Source: Acidobacteriota bacterium
Lineage (GTDB): Bacteria; Acidobacteriota; Terriglobia; UBA7540
NCBI GenBank assembly: GCA_003165315.1
Contig: PLSX01000217.1
Coordinates: 1-36,623, forward strand
Direction: 5' to 3'
Length of the DNA stretch: 36,623 nt
A program made the translations under genes and the position numbers. Within the stretch, counting starts at the first letter, position 1, and each line of letters opens with the position of its first letter. This document shows, piece after piece, positions 16,140 to 24,449 of the stretch. Below the pieces are notes generated by a model, which saw only the letters and a program-made list of their open reading frames with translations, was not told the origin of the DNA and made no database searches.

Positions 16140-18214
16140 AACCCGCACTTCCCAAACCCGCTTCCGAAAGTAAAGGCATGACCCTGGACTGGGTCGTTCC
16201 CCTAATCGCTGTGGCGTTGGTCTTCGTGATGTTGGTTCCTTTGCCTACCTTTGCGCTGGACATTCTTTTGTCGGCCAGTCTCACAGCCTCGGTCCTGGTG
16301 TTGCTGGTGGCAATGTACATCACTCGACCGGTTCAGTTCTCCGTATTTCCTTCCCTCCTCCTCTTGCTCACCTTGTTCCGCCTGTCGTTGGGATTGGCAA
16401 GCAGCCGGCGCATTCTGCTGCACGGAAATGAAGGAACCACCGCTGCCGGACACGTGATTGGAGCCTTCGGCCAGTTTGTAGTGGGAGGCAATTACATCGT
16501 CGGATTCGTCCTGTTTGTGGCCTTGATTGCCATTCAATATCTCGTCATCAACCACGGGGCAGTGCGCATCGCGGAGGTTACGGCACGCTTTACCTTGGAC
16601 GCATTGCCAGGTAAACAGATGGCCATTGACGCAGACCTTGGTGCCGGGCTGATTGATGAAGCCCAGGCCCGGGCGCGGCGTGAGCTGGTGGGCCGCGAAG
16701 CGGAATTCTATGGGGCGATGGACGGCGCAGCTCGTTTCAGCCAGCGCGATTCGCTGGCCACCATACTCATCACCGCCATCAACATCGTCGCCGGCTTTTT
16801 GATTGGCGTCTTCTACCATGGGGTCCAGCTCAGCGAAGCTCTGAAAACCTACACCATCCTCACCGTTGGGGATGGACTGGTCACCATGATTCCATCGCTT
16901 CTGGTCTCCGTTGCTGGGGCGATGGTGGCCACGCGCGCTTCTTCCGAATCGAGTTTGGGGGATGACATCACCCGGCAACTGCTTCCACGCAGCAACCCTC
17001 TGTGGATCGTCTCCGGAGTGATGGGCACGCTGGGTCTGATTCCCGGCTTGCCGAAAATTCCTTTTTTCCTGATGTCCGGCATATTCGCCTGGCTGGCCCG
17101 TCGCGCACAAAAGAAGAGCGAGATTAAAACCGCAGAAGTGGTAACCCCATCCGCCACGCATCCTGCTGAGAAAGCGCAAGAGCAATTGGAAACCTTGCTA
17201 AAGCTGGATGATTTGAGTCTGGAAGTGGGCTACGGACTGGTTGCGCTAGTGGACCAGGCCCATGGCGGCCAATTACTGACGCGCATTCGCGCCCTTCGCC
17301 GGCACCTTGCCCTGCAACTGGGATTCATTATTCCTCCTGTCCACATCACGGACAACGCCCACCTTAACCCCCGCGAGTATGTCATCCGCCTGCGGGGAGT
17401 TGAAATCGCGCGATGGGAGATGGCCCAGGAAGGATTGCTGGCCATCAGTTCAGAGGCAACGGCGCAGCCCCTGGACGGGCGGGAAACCCGCGAACCAGCT
17501 TTTGGAGTAGCCGCCAAATGGATCGCGCCCAATCTTCGCGACCGTGCCTTGGCAGCTGGCTACGCGGTGGTGGACCAAACCTCGGTACTGGCGACTCATC
17601 TTGCGGAAGTCATCAAGCAGCACGCCCACGCGTTGCTGACCCGGCAGGAAACCAAGCGGCTGCTCGACGCCAATGCGGAAGCGCAGCCCAAGCTGGTGGA
17701 GGAACTTGTCCCCAAACTCCTCAGCTTGGGCGACGTGCAAAAGGTGTTGCAACAACTTTTGCGCGAGCAGGTTTCGATTCGCGATCTGGTTACGATTTTG
17801 GAAACGCTTCTTGACACCGCAAGCTCCAACAAAAACCCGATTTTGTTGGTTGAAACGGCCCGCCAAGCCCTGGGCCGCGCCCTCGTCCAGCCCTTGCTTG
17901 GAGACGACGGCAAGCTTACCGTCATCCAGCTTGACAGCACGGTGGAAGAACAGCTTGCGCAGGTTTTGGATCCACAATCGACCAACCGTTCATCGAACGC
18001 CCTGCAGCCATCACTGATTCGCCGGGTGCTGGAAGGCATGAAGAAACTTCTTGGCGAGCCGCTCTCGGTTCCTTCTCCCATCGTTCTTTGCAGCAGCCCG
18101 ACGCGGTTCCATCTGCGGCGGCTGATGGAACCATTCCTTCCCCGGGTCGTTGTCCTATCTCCTGCGGAGATCCCCGCCGCGGTTTCCATTCAATCCCTTG
18201 GAGTGGTGCAGTGA
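16136..18214 (+). CDS. flhA: Flagellar export gate protein FlhA
   Basis: 692 residues, the largest export-gate component, forming a nonameric cytosolic ring and coupling proton flow to export. ATG overlaps the flhB TGA (ATGA). N-terminal half: about eight membrane helices (VVPLIAVALVFVMLVPLPTF; LLLLLTLFRLSLGLASSRRIL; VGGNYIVGFVLFVALIAIQY), with the FHIPEP-family signature AEVTARFTLDALPGKQMAID (about 140-159) and DADLGAGLIDEAQARARR. C-terminal cytosolic domain (about 340-692) has LEVGYGLVALVDQ, LALQLGFIIPPVHITDN, EYVIRLRGVEIARWE, and VLATHLAEVIKQHAHALLTRQE, the chaperone-docking part. In many bacteria flhF and flhG follow; here fliA does. Confidence 0.96.
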   Translation: MKPALPKPASESKGMTLDWVVPLIAVALVFVMLVPLPTFALDILLSASLTASVLVLLVAMYITRPVQFSVFPSLLLLLTLFRLSLGLASSRRILLHGNEGTTAAGHVIGAFGQFVVGGNYIVGFVLFVALIAIQYLVINHGAVRIAEVTARFTLDALPGKQMAIDADLGAGLIDEAQARARRELVGREAEFYGAMDGAARFSQRDSLATILITAINIVAGFLIGVFYHGVQLSEALKTYTILTVGDGLVTMIPSLLVSVAGAMVATRASSESSLGDDITRQLLPRSNPLWIVSGVMGTLGLIPGLPKIPFFLMSGIFAWLARRAQKKSEIKTAEVVTPSATHPAEKAQEQLETLLKLDDLSLEVGYGLVALVDQAHGGQLLTRIRALRRHLALQLGFIIPPVHITDNAHLNPREYVIRLRGVEIARWEMAQEGLLAISSEATAQPLDGRETREPAFGVAAKWIAPNLRDRALAAGYAVVDQTSVLATHLAEVIKQHAHALLTRQETKRLLDANAEAQPKLVEELVPKLLSLGDVQKVLQQLLREQVSIRDLVTILETLLDTASSNKNPILLVETARQALGRALVQPLLGDDGKLTVIQLDSTVEEQLAQVLDPQSTNRSSNALQPSLIRRVLEGMKKLLGEPLSVPSPIVLCSSPTRFHLRRLMEPFLPRVVVLSPAEIPAAVSIQSLGVVQ

Positions 18215-18305
18215 TGAGAAGAGGATCCCCAATATTTTAGCTCCTGCAACGGACCAATTGTGCCGAAGGTAAGGAATGAGATCTGTCGAGAAAGGGAAGT
18301 GAATT

Positions 18306-19127
18306 ATGAATGATGCCAAAAAAGCCTACGAGTCGGTTTCACATCTGGGAAGCGGAGAGCAGGAGCGCCTGCTGTTAGAGCAACTCCCGCAGGTGCGCTA
18401 CATCGCCCGCCGAATTCATGACCGGCTGCCTTCGCACATCCCGTTTGACGACTTGGTGCAGGCCGGCATTTTGGGCCTTATAGAAGCTCTGCACAAGTTC
18501 GACCCCGCAAAGAATGTTGAGCTCAAGACCTACGCCAAACACCGGATTCAGGGAGCCATCCTCGACAGCTTGCGTGATCTGGACTGGAGCCCGCGTCCGT
18601 TGCGGAAGAAAGCCCGCCAGTTGGAGCAGGCCCACCAGAGGCTGCGAGCGCAGTTTGGGCGGCCGGCGACGGAACCCGAATTGGCGATCGAATTGGGGAT
18701 GGAGCTAAAGGATCTCCAGCACCTCCTGGGTGACCTGCGAGGGCTCGATCTGGGGAGTTTGCAGGATGAATACACCGAGTCCGGCCAGGAACGCGAAAGT
18801 TTGGCCGCACCAACAGAGGGACCGGATCAACAGCCCTTTGAGCAATGTCTGCAAGGAGAACTTCGACAACTCCTTTCCTCCGCAGTGGGTGAACTCCAGC
18901 CACGCGAACGCCAGGTCCTCTCACTCTATTATTTCGAAGAACTCACCATGAAGGAAGTGGGTGCGGTATTGGGCATTGGAGAAGCGCGGGTTTCACAGAT
19001 CCATTCCGCCGCTCTCGTTCGGCTGAGGGGAAGAATGAGGAGTTTGCTTGATCCTTCCTCCCGGCAAATCGATAGTCCGCCCCCAACCCAGACTGGCGCG
19101 ATGGAGACGTCATGGAGAAGATTCTAA
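18306..19127 (+). CDS. fliA: Flagellar sigma factor (sigma28, FliA/WhiG type)
   Basis: 273 residues. Alternative sigma factor directing RNA polymerase to late flagellar genes. Region 2: YIARRIHDRLPSHIPFDDLVQAGILGLIEALHKFDP and KTYAKHRIQGAILDSLRDLDWSPR (about residues 34-97), the FliA-type core with characteristic DxxLRxLDWxPR. Region 3: GRPATEPELAIELGMELKDL (about 119-138). Region 4: LQPRERQVLSLYYFEELTMKEVGAVLGIGEARVSQIHSAAL (about 198-238), a helix-turn-helix. No anti-sigma FlgM is seen nearby. Its 3' end overlaps the start of fliM by 16 bp. Confidence 0.94.
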   Translation: MNDAKKAYESVSHLGSGEQERLLLEQLPQVRYIARRIHDRLPSHIPFDDLVQAGILGLIEALHKFDPAKNVELKTYAKHRIQGAILDSLRDLDWSPRPLRKKARQLEQAHQRLRAQFGRPATEPELAIELGMELKDLQHLLGDLRGLDLGSLQDEYTESGQERESLAAPTEGPDQQPFEQCLQGELRQLLSSAVGELQPRERQVLSLYYFEELTMKEVGAVLGIGEARVSQIHSAALVRLRGRMRSLLDPSSRQIDSPPPTQTGAMETSWRRF

Positions 19128-20104
19128 CCCAGGAGGAGATCGATGCCCTTTTCCGTGCCGCACAGGGACGCGCCGCCGAGAAACCGAAGGGCCTCACTGA
19201 AGCAAGAACCCTAACGGCTTGCAATTTCCGCCAGTCGGCCCGCATCTCCAAGGAGCAACTCCGCTCCGTCAGCCAGTTGCATGAGCTTTTTGCGCGCAAT
19301 CTTACCCACTCGCTCGGTGCTTACCTCCGTCTTGCATTTGAAGTCAATCTGGTGTCGGCGGAGCAACTTAATTATGGTGAATTCCTGCAACGCATCCCCG
19401 AGGTGACTTACCTGGTGTCTATGACACTCCGCCCCATGGGAGTGTCGGCGGCCATCGAAATCGATCTGCCACTGGCCTTTCCCATTATCGATGTCCTGCT
19501 GGGAGGCCCGGGCAGGGCGGAAGCTGCAATCCGCGAAATTACAGAAATCGAGGAGCAGATCCTTGAAAGCGTGGTTAAGATCATCGGACGGGAGTTGGAA
19601 AGCACCTGGGTGCCGGTACTCGAAGTACAGTTCGCATTTGACTCACGCTTGCGCCAGGCCGATATTTCGCGCCTGATGCCCCCCAGCGAGAAAATCCTTT
19701 CCCTCAGTTTCGAAATTCGCATGCCCGAATCACGCGGCATGTTGAACATCGCCCTGCCCGCCGCCGTCGCCAACGGCCTTTTGCGGAAGCTCACTCAACA
19801 GGCTTCCTACCGCAAGCAGCGCGGAACAACGGATAGTACGGCCCTAATGCTGCGCCGCCTCGACCATTGCATTTTCCCCGTCCAATTGGTCCTGCCGCAA
19901 CAGCGTATTCGCGTCTCCAAGATCCTGTCGCTTGAGCCCGGCGACGTCTTGAAGCTGGGTTATTCCCTGTCCGATACCGCGGACATTCTGGTAAGCGGCA
20001 AAGAACTGTTTCACGCTCGCCCGGTTCGTGCTGGAGGGCGCCGCGCCGCCCAGGTGGATGGGAGGGCGCATTCCCTGGACGTGGTGCAGAAGGAAACAGC
20101 ATGA
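19112..20104 (+). CDS. fliM: Flagellar motor switch protein FliM
   Basis: 330 residues. Middle C-ring protein that binds CheY-P, FliG and FliN. N-terminal CheY-binding peptide ILTQEEIDALF (residues 4-14, family LSQ[DE]EIDAL). Middle domain: SVSQLHELFARNLTHSLGAYLRL (about 51-73), LVSMTLRPMGVSAAIEIDLPLAFPIIDVLLGGPG (about 106-139), the ExE region TEIEEQILESVVKIIGRELESTW. C-terminal SpoA domain about 250-330. It overlaps fliA at its start and the next gene by ATGA. Its location after fliA, away from fliL-fliN, is unusual; the common order is fliL-M-N-O-P-Q-R. Confidence 0.95.
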   Translation: MEKILTQEEIDALFRAAQGRAAEKPKGLTEARTLTACNFRQSARISKEQLRSVSQLHELFARNLTHSLGAYLRLAFEVNLVSAEQLNYGEFLQRIPEVTYLVSMTLRPMGVSAAIEIDLPLAFPIIDVLLGGPGRAEAAIREITEIEEQILESVVKIIGRELESTWVPVLEVQFAFDSRLRQADISRLMPPSEKILSLSFEIRMPESRGMLNIALPAAVANGLLRKLTQQASYRKQRGTTDSTALMLRRLDHCIFPVQLVLPQQRIRVSKILSLEPGDVLKLGYSLSDTADILVSGKELFHARPVRAGGRRAAQVDGRAHSLDVVQKETA

Positions 20105-20958
20105 GCACCGATAAACCGCTTCTCCAAAGCCCAAAGTTACATGAGTACCTGCAAGTCTGGGGAACCAGCATTGGCCGCATCCTGCAGGAGGTGGCAAGCG
20201 CGCCGCACACCTGGCACGAACTCTCCCCTGGTGACTCGCAGGCGCATCTCGCATCGCTGAAGGATAACAGCGTCAGCATCCAATTCGAGGCATCTCAGCA
20301 CCTGTCGGGGAACCAAGGATTTACGCTGGCAACAAAAGATGCGGTACGGCTCTCCCAGTTGTTATTGGCAGAGGCTGAAGATGGCAGCGAGGCAATGAGC
20401 GATGACCATCGGGATGCCATCGGTGAGTTGTTCCGCCAATTTGCCGGCGCCACCGCATCATCGCTTAAGGGTTTGGCGGGCGGAGAGGTGAGCTTTAAGT
20501 GGGTGGGGTTACATCCCTTCCCCGAAGTCCCCGGCCTGCAAACCGGCCTACAGTGGACCAGCCCTGGCCTTCCACCGCTAACGATTGTCGCGGATCTCAG
20601 TTCCTCCTTGCTGGCGGCTTTGAATCCCGCCGCGCCCCAACCCCTGGATCTGCCGCCTCCGTCCCCTCCGCCTGCTCCATTGGCCAAGACCCGTGATCCC
20701 AAACTGGAGTTGTTGATGGATGTTGAACTGGACGTGACCCTGCGTTTCGGCGAACGCCAAATGGCACTGCACGACATCCTCGATCTCAGCGCAGGTTCGG
20801 TGGTGGAACTCAACCAATACGTCCAGGACCCAGTGGAATTGCTGGTGGGAAGGAAGGTGATCGCTCGCGGCGAAGTGGTGGTAGTGGACGGAAGCTACGC
20901 CCTGCGGGTCATGCAAATCATCAGTCCCATTGAACGGATTGAGTCGCTGAGAACTTGA
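20101..20958 (+). CDS. FliN/FliY-like flagellar switch protein with extra N-terminal domain
   Basis: 285 residues. C-terminal SpoA domain (about 200-278): LLMDVELDVTLRFGERQMALHDILDLSAGSVVEL, DPVELLVGRKVIARGEVVVVDGSYALRVMQI, closely FliN-like. The N-terminal ~170 residues resemble a CheC/FliY-type domain (DDHRDAIGELFRQFAGATASSLKGL), joined by a proline-rich linker (LPPPSPPPAPLAK). In CheC/FliY phosphatases the motif D/S-x3-E-x2-N is needed; here the Glu is kept but Arg stands where Asn is expected (DAIGELFR), so CheY-P phosphatase activity is doubtful. With the short FliN at 12176 this organism has two FliN paralogues. ATG overlaps the fliM stop (ATGA). Confidence 0.82.
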   Translation: MSTDKPLLQSPKLHEYLQVWGTSIGRILQEVASAPHTWHELSPGDSQAHLASLKDNSVSIQFEASQHLSGNQGFTLATKDAVRLSQLLLAEAEDGSEAMSDDHRDAIGELFRQFAGATASSLKGLAGGEVSFKWVGLHPFPEVPGLQTGLQWTSPGLPPLTIVADLSSSLLAALNPAAPQPLDLPPPSPPPAPLAKTRDPKLELLMDVELDVTLRFGERQMALHDILDLSAGSVVELNQYVQDPVELLVGRKVIARGEVVVVDGSYALRVMQIISPIERIESLRT

Positions 20959-21153
20959 AGAGATCGGATCGACTAACCATCGGATCATCGATCCATTGAA
21001 AAGCTGTCCCTCGTCCTTCGTCATGGGTGATTCGTCCTGGATCCACTGTAAGTGATCATCGCAGGCCCGATGATCGAGGCCAGGGACCACGGGCAACTGA
21101 CCACGGACACCCTTTTGACGAACCGATGAGCCGGTTTTATTGGAGTTTTTCGC
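20959..21153. other. Intergenic spacer with degenerate short repeats
   Basis: 195 bp between the FliN/FliY-like gene and the zinc-finger/GspE-N gene. It contains near-repeats (GATCGGATCGAC / ATCGGATCATCGATCC and GGACCACGGGCAAC / TGACCACGGACAC), of a kind common as intergenic filler in related genomes. No gene or clear terminator is seen. Confidence 0.4.
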
Positions 21154-22017
21154 ATGGCAATTATGAATGTCGAACGTTTGGCAAAACAATGTGAATACCC
21201 TGCCTGCTCCCATCGGCGGCGGGTGTGGAGAGTCTGGCTTGACCCCGTGCGCGGCTACACTCTTGGGGGGCACTGGTATTGCAGTCCCGAGTGCTTTGAA
21301 CAGGCCCTCACTGCCGAGGTCGGGCAATTGCTTGAAGCCAAGCCCCAAGCCCCGGCTGTGACTCACCGAGCTCCCCTCGGACTGCTGATGCTCTCGCGCG
21401 GGTTCGTGGATAATGAGCAACTCAAGAAAGCGCTGAAAGCGCAGAAGGACTCGGGCACTGGCCGCGTGGGGGAATGGTTGCGGCACATCGGCGCCGTCAC
21501 GGAGGAGCAGGTAACCCAGGTTCTCGGGTGGCAATGGTCCATTCCGGTGTTTCCTCTCAAAGAGAGCCGGCGATTTCTGGAATGCGCCCATCTTGTTCCG
21601 TTCCCCCTGCTGGAAGTGGCGGAAATGGTTCCGGTCCACCACATTCCCAACAGCCATCACCTCTACGTGGCCTTCATCGATCGCATCAACTACTCAGCTC
21701 TCTATGCCATGGAAAAGGTCCTGGAGTGCCATACTGAACCCTGCCTGGCGGTGCAGTCGCAAATCATCCTGGCGCTGAATGAGCTTCGTGAGCGGCATCG
21801 GGCGCAGGAAATTCTCGTCGACAATATTTCAGAACCCGCTGAGATGGCCGGTTCAATCCTCGCCCAGGTATTAAGGCTTGGAGCCATGGACGTTCGAGTC
21901 AGCGGGTTTGACGGACTCATTTGGGCCCGCATCGTCTCTTCCTCCGGGTACGACGACATGCTGTTCCAGGCCCAAAGAAACCTGCCGGAATTCTTTGGCG
22001 CGGCGGATTCAGGATAG
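21154..22017 (+). CDS. Zinc-finger plus GspE/PilB N-terminal-like protein
   Basis: 287 residues, not recognised as a named protein. Residues about 13-47 hold a four-cysteine set (CEYPAC and CSPEC), which may bind zinc. Residues about 75-215 match the type II secretion/pilus ATPase N-terminal (GspE_N, MshEN-like) fold: LGLLMLSRGFVDNEQLKKAL, WLRHIGAVTEEQVTQVLG, IPVFPL, VPVHHIPNSHHLYVAFIDRI. The C-terminal ILAQVLRLGAMDVRVSGFDGLIWARI resembles the start of the GspE ATPase core ('ILrqAvelgASDIHiep'), but the protein ends before any Walker A motif. It is thus not an ATPase; related MshEN domains can bind cyclic-di-GMP. It is last in the flagellar stretch, so a motility or pilus control role is possible. 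Confidence 0.7.
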   Translation: MAIMNVERLAKQCEYPACSHRRRVWRVWLDPVRGYTLGGHWYCSPECFEQALTAEVGQLLEAKPQAPAVTHRAPLGLLMLSRGFVDNEQLKKALKAQKDSGTGRVGEWLRHIGAVTEEQVTQVLGWQWSIPVFPLKESRRFLECAHLVPFPLLEVAEMVPVHHIPNSHHLYVAFIDRINYSALYAMEKVLECHTEPCLAVQSQIILALNELRERHRAQEILVDNISEPAEMAGSILAQVLRLGAMDVRVSGFDGLIWARIVSSSGYDDMLFQAQRNLPEFFGAADSG

Positions 22018-22030
22018 TCAATCATCACGA

Positions 22031-23476
22031 TCATTCCATTGCCCGGCGGGCACAGGCGGTGCGAAAAAGCCGGTAGGCCTTTTCATATTGTTCCACTGCT
22101 TCCGGCTGTGGGGCGTGGGATTGAATCACACGAGACATGGAGCGGATCGCCGCCGTCAAATCTCCTCCAAAGAGGACTGTTGCCGCCGTCAGAATGGCTG
22201 CCCCAAACGAAGCGGTGGGGTTTGCGCCACGCAGCACATTGCGGTTCAAAATGTTGGCGCGCAGTTGCGAGAGCACTGGGCTGGAGGCAGCGCTTCCGGC
22301 GGAAAACACCTCGGTTCCGACGGCAACTCCGCAGGCCTCCAGGCGCTCATAGCCCCATCGCTCGACACAGGCAAGAGATTGCAGTTGCGCCGCGTAGGCT
22401 TCTTCTGGGGACGCGGCGGGCCCTTCGAAAAATGCGTCGGCCCGTGGATTCAAAAAGGGGAAGCGCTCGCCCCGCGATCCCAGGAGGTAGCACTGAACCA
22501 AAGTGGGCAGATACGCGGCGGCTCGGCGATCCATTTCCTCAGGCGTCGCACCCGCATGTTCAAGCCTCAAGCTGCCTGGCCCCGTGTTGCTGGCCGCACC
22601 GGGGACCCGAAGATGATTGGGCAGATGGTGGCAATACATTCCCGGCCCGAGCCGGGGGGTGGCAGCCGTAAGAACTTTCCATACCAGGGTTGTACCCAGC
22701 GTAGTATTGGCGTGGCCCGGTTCGCTCGCCCCGGATCCGACGAGGCTGGCAAGGCCGTCGGAGGCAGCGGCTATAACGGGAATGCCCGCAGCCACTCCCG
22801 TCTGCTCACTGGCTGTGGCAGAAAAAGTCCCCACCTGATCTCCCGGAGCAACAACGCGGGGAAACATGGAGGCCGGAATATCCGCCAGGCCGACCGCCGG
22901 GATCCAATCACCTTTTTCATGGTCATAGCCGAGCTTGAGGGCATTGGAGTAATCGCAAATTCCCAATTGCCCCGTCAGCCGGGAGTTCAGCCAATCGGCC
23001 GGGTGCAGGATGTATGTCGCCCGGGCCCAATTCAACGGTTCGTGCTGCCGCACCCATAATGCTTTGGCGAGGGAGTAGGAAGCATTAATGGGTGTTTCCC
23101 CGGCAGGAAGCCGCCCATTGAGTTCACTAGCGATGGATCCCGCGCGCCCGTCATCGTAAAGCATGGCGGGCCGAACCGGTTCCCCTTGCGCATCCGCCAA
23201 AACCAATGAGCCGGATGTGGAGGTCATGGCGACACCTGCAAGGCGGCGCCATCTTCCCCCTGGATCGAGAGACCGCCGGAGTTCCTGAATCGTTTGGCAG
23301 ACCGCGCTCCACCAGGCGCCAGCGTCCTGTTCATGCGCGGCGCCAACGGCAGGCAGGTCTGAAAGCGGCGCGCGCGCTTCCGCCAGAACTTCGCCGGTTG
23401 CTGTCACGGCAACGGAGCGAACGCCGCTGGTTCCGACGTCGATTCCGAGTACAAATGATGAAGTGGATGAAATCAT
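22031..23476 (-). CDS. FGGY-family carbohydrate kinase
   Basis: 481-residue sugar kinase using ATP to phosphorylate a sugar such as xylulose, ribulose or a polyol. ATP-binding start VLGIDVGTSGVRSVAV (about residues 9-24), DDGRAG about 117, SYSLAKALWV and HPADWLNSRLTGQLGICDYSNALKLGYD (about 160-185), DGLASLVGSGASEPGHANTTLGTT (FGGY C-domain phosphate loop, about 253-275), and FSAGSAASSPVLSQLRANILN (about 409). The pattern is closest to xylulokinase or D-ribulokinase members, but substrate cannot be set by eye. The ATG at 23476 overlaps the TGA of the upstream UDG gene (ATGA), so translation is likely coupled. Confidence 0.87.
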   Translation of the reverse strand: MISSTSSFVLGIDVGTSGVRSVAVTATGEVLAEARAPLSDLPAVGAAHEQDAGAWWSAVCQTIQELRRSLDPGGRWRRLAGVAMTSTSGSLVLADAQGEPVRPAMLYDDGRAGSIASELNGRLPAGETPINASYSLAKALWVRQHEPLNWARATYILHPADWLNSRLTGQLGICDYSNALKLGYDHEKGDWIPAVGLADIPASMFPRVVAPGDQVGTFSATASEQTGVAAGIPVIAAASDGLASLVGSGASEPGHANTTLGTTLVWKVLTAATPRLGPGMYCHHLPNHLRVPGAASNTGPGSLRLEHAGATPEEMDRRAAAYLPTLVQCYLLGSRGERFPFLNPRADAFFEGPAASPEEAYAAQLQSLACVERWGYERLEACGVAVGTEVFSAGSAASSPVLSQLRANILNRNVLRGANPTASFGAAILTAATVLFGGDLTAAIRSMSRVIQSHAPQPEAVEQYEKAYRLFRTACARRAME

Positions 23477-24183
23477 CGTGTTATGGGTGAACCGAGAAAA
23501 TCGCGAATGTCGTGCAGTACCCGCTGAAGCATCTCTGCCGTCAGGCGGCCAGTCTGGGTGTTTTGTTGGCTGGGGTGGTAAGAGCAAAACAGCCGAGGCA
23601 GGCCGGGGGGCAGATTCATGCTGGCTCCATGGGAAAAGACAAAGCCGGATCGGGGCGGAAAGTCTTTGCCTTGGCCCACCACATGCAGGTAAGCGTCAAA
23701 AGCGATACGCCCCAGCGCCAGGACCGCGCGTACATCGGCCAACAACTCCAGTTCCCTCTCGAAATACGGCTGACAATTTCGCAACTCGTCCGGTGCGGGC
23801 TTGTTCAAAGGCGGAGCGCAGCGGAGGGGAGCGGTGATGTAACAGTTGCGAAGCTCCAGCCCATCGTCGCGATCCCGTGAAGTCGGCTGATTCGCAAATC
23901 CGGCTTCATAGAGACAGGGATAGAGGAAATCGCCAGAGCGGTCGCCCGTAAACATCCGCCCGGTGCGATTGGCGCCATGCGCTCCCGGGGCCAGACCAAC
24001 GATCAGCAATCCGGCATGAGGATCGCCGAAGCTGGGCACGGGTTTGCCCCAGTATTCGCAATCGCGGTACATGCGGCGCTTCTCTTGGGCAACCTTGCGG
24101 CAGTAGGCAATGAGTTTTGGGCAGCGCGTACAGGCAATGACCTGCTGCTGAAGTTGGGCGAGTTCACGCTTAATTTTGACCAT
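23473..24183 (-). CDS. udgB: Uracil-DNA glycosylase, family 5 (UdgB)
   Basis: 236 residues. Removes uracil (and possibly other deaminated bases) from DNA. Motif 1, GLAPGAHGANRTGRMFTGD (residues 63-81), is typical of family 5 and lacks the polar catalytic Asp of family 1. Motif 3 is SYHPSQQNTQTGRL near residue 210. Iron-sulfur cysteines: C18 and C21 (CTRC), plus Cys in TAPLRC and LRNCQPYF. ATG 24183 is used; a TTG at 24210 is the only upstream option and neither has a good SD. A degenerate repeat (24201-24240) covers the region just upstream, so the promoter may lie within it. Stop overlaps the kinase start. Confidence 0.9.
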   Translation of the reverse strand: MVKIKRELAQLQQQVIACTRCPKLIAYCRKVAQEKRRMYRDCEYWGKPVPSFGDPHAGLLIVGLAPGAHGANRTGRMFTGDRSGDFLYPCLYEAGFANQPTSRDRDDGLELRNCYITAPLRCAPPLNKPAPDELRNCQPYFERELELLADVRAVLALGRIAFDAYLHVVGQGKDFPPRSGFVFSHGASMNLPPGLPRLFCSYHPSQQNTQTGRLTAEMLQRVLHDIRDFLGSPITR

Positions 24184-24219
24184 GCAAGTCTTGAGATGGT
24201 GTATTTTCAATACTTTCTC

Positions 24220-24238
24220 GGGTTATCCCCGCAAGGGA
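24220..24238 (+). repeat. Repeat type B, copy 1
   Basis: 19-nt core GGGTTATCCCCGCAAGGGA, preceded by TATTTTCAATACTTTCTC (24202-24219). Identical to the core at 24378-24396. Lies just upstream of the UDG gene. Confidence 0.7.
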
Positions 24239-24300
24239 TGAATTAACGAAGAGAAACGTGGCGAAGCCGGAGTTTTTACTTAAACCTGTAAGTGCCATAT

Positions 24301-24324
24301 TTTTCATAAAGATCGCCGGATAGC
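24301..24324 (+). repeat. Degenerate copy of the TTTTC-type repeat
   Basis: TTTTCATAAAGATCGCCGG followed by ATAGC. Resembles TTTTCATACACATCGTGGAA at 25061-25080 (matching TTTTCATA and ATCG), suggesting a diverged relative of the type A repeats. Confidence 0.4.
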
Positions 24325-24377
24325 CCGCAACCGTGCTCACATCGAATCCATGCTTCCTTTGTTTTCAATATCTTCTG

Positions 24378-24396
24378 GGGTTATCCCCGCAAGGGA
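24378..24396 (+). repeat. Repeat type B, copy 2
   Basis: Same 19-nt core GGGTTATCCCCGCAAGGGA as 24220-24238, preceded by GTTTTCAATATCTTCTG (24361-24377). Spacing between cores is 158 bp, too long for a CRISPR unit. Confidence 0.7.
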
Positions 24397-24449
24397 CGTT
24401 TTCTTCTCGATTCCAGAATCGCAAGTTACGCCCAAAATGTCCGGATTTC

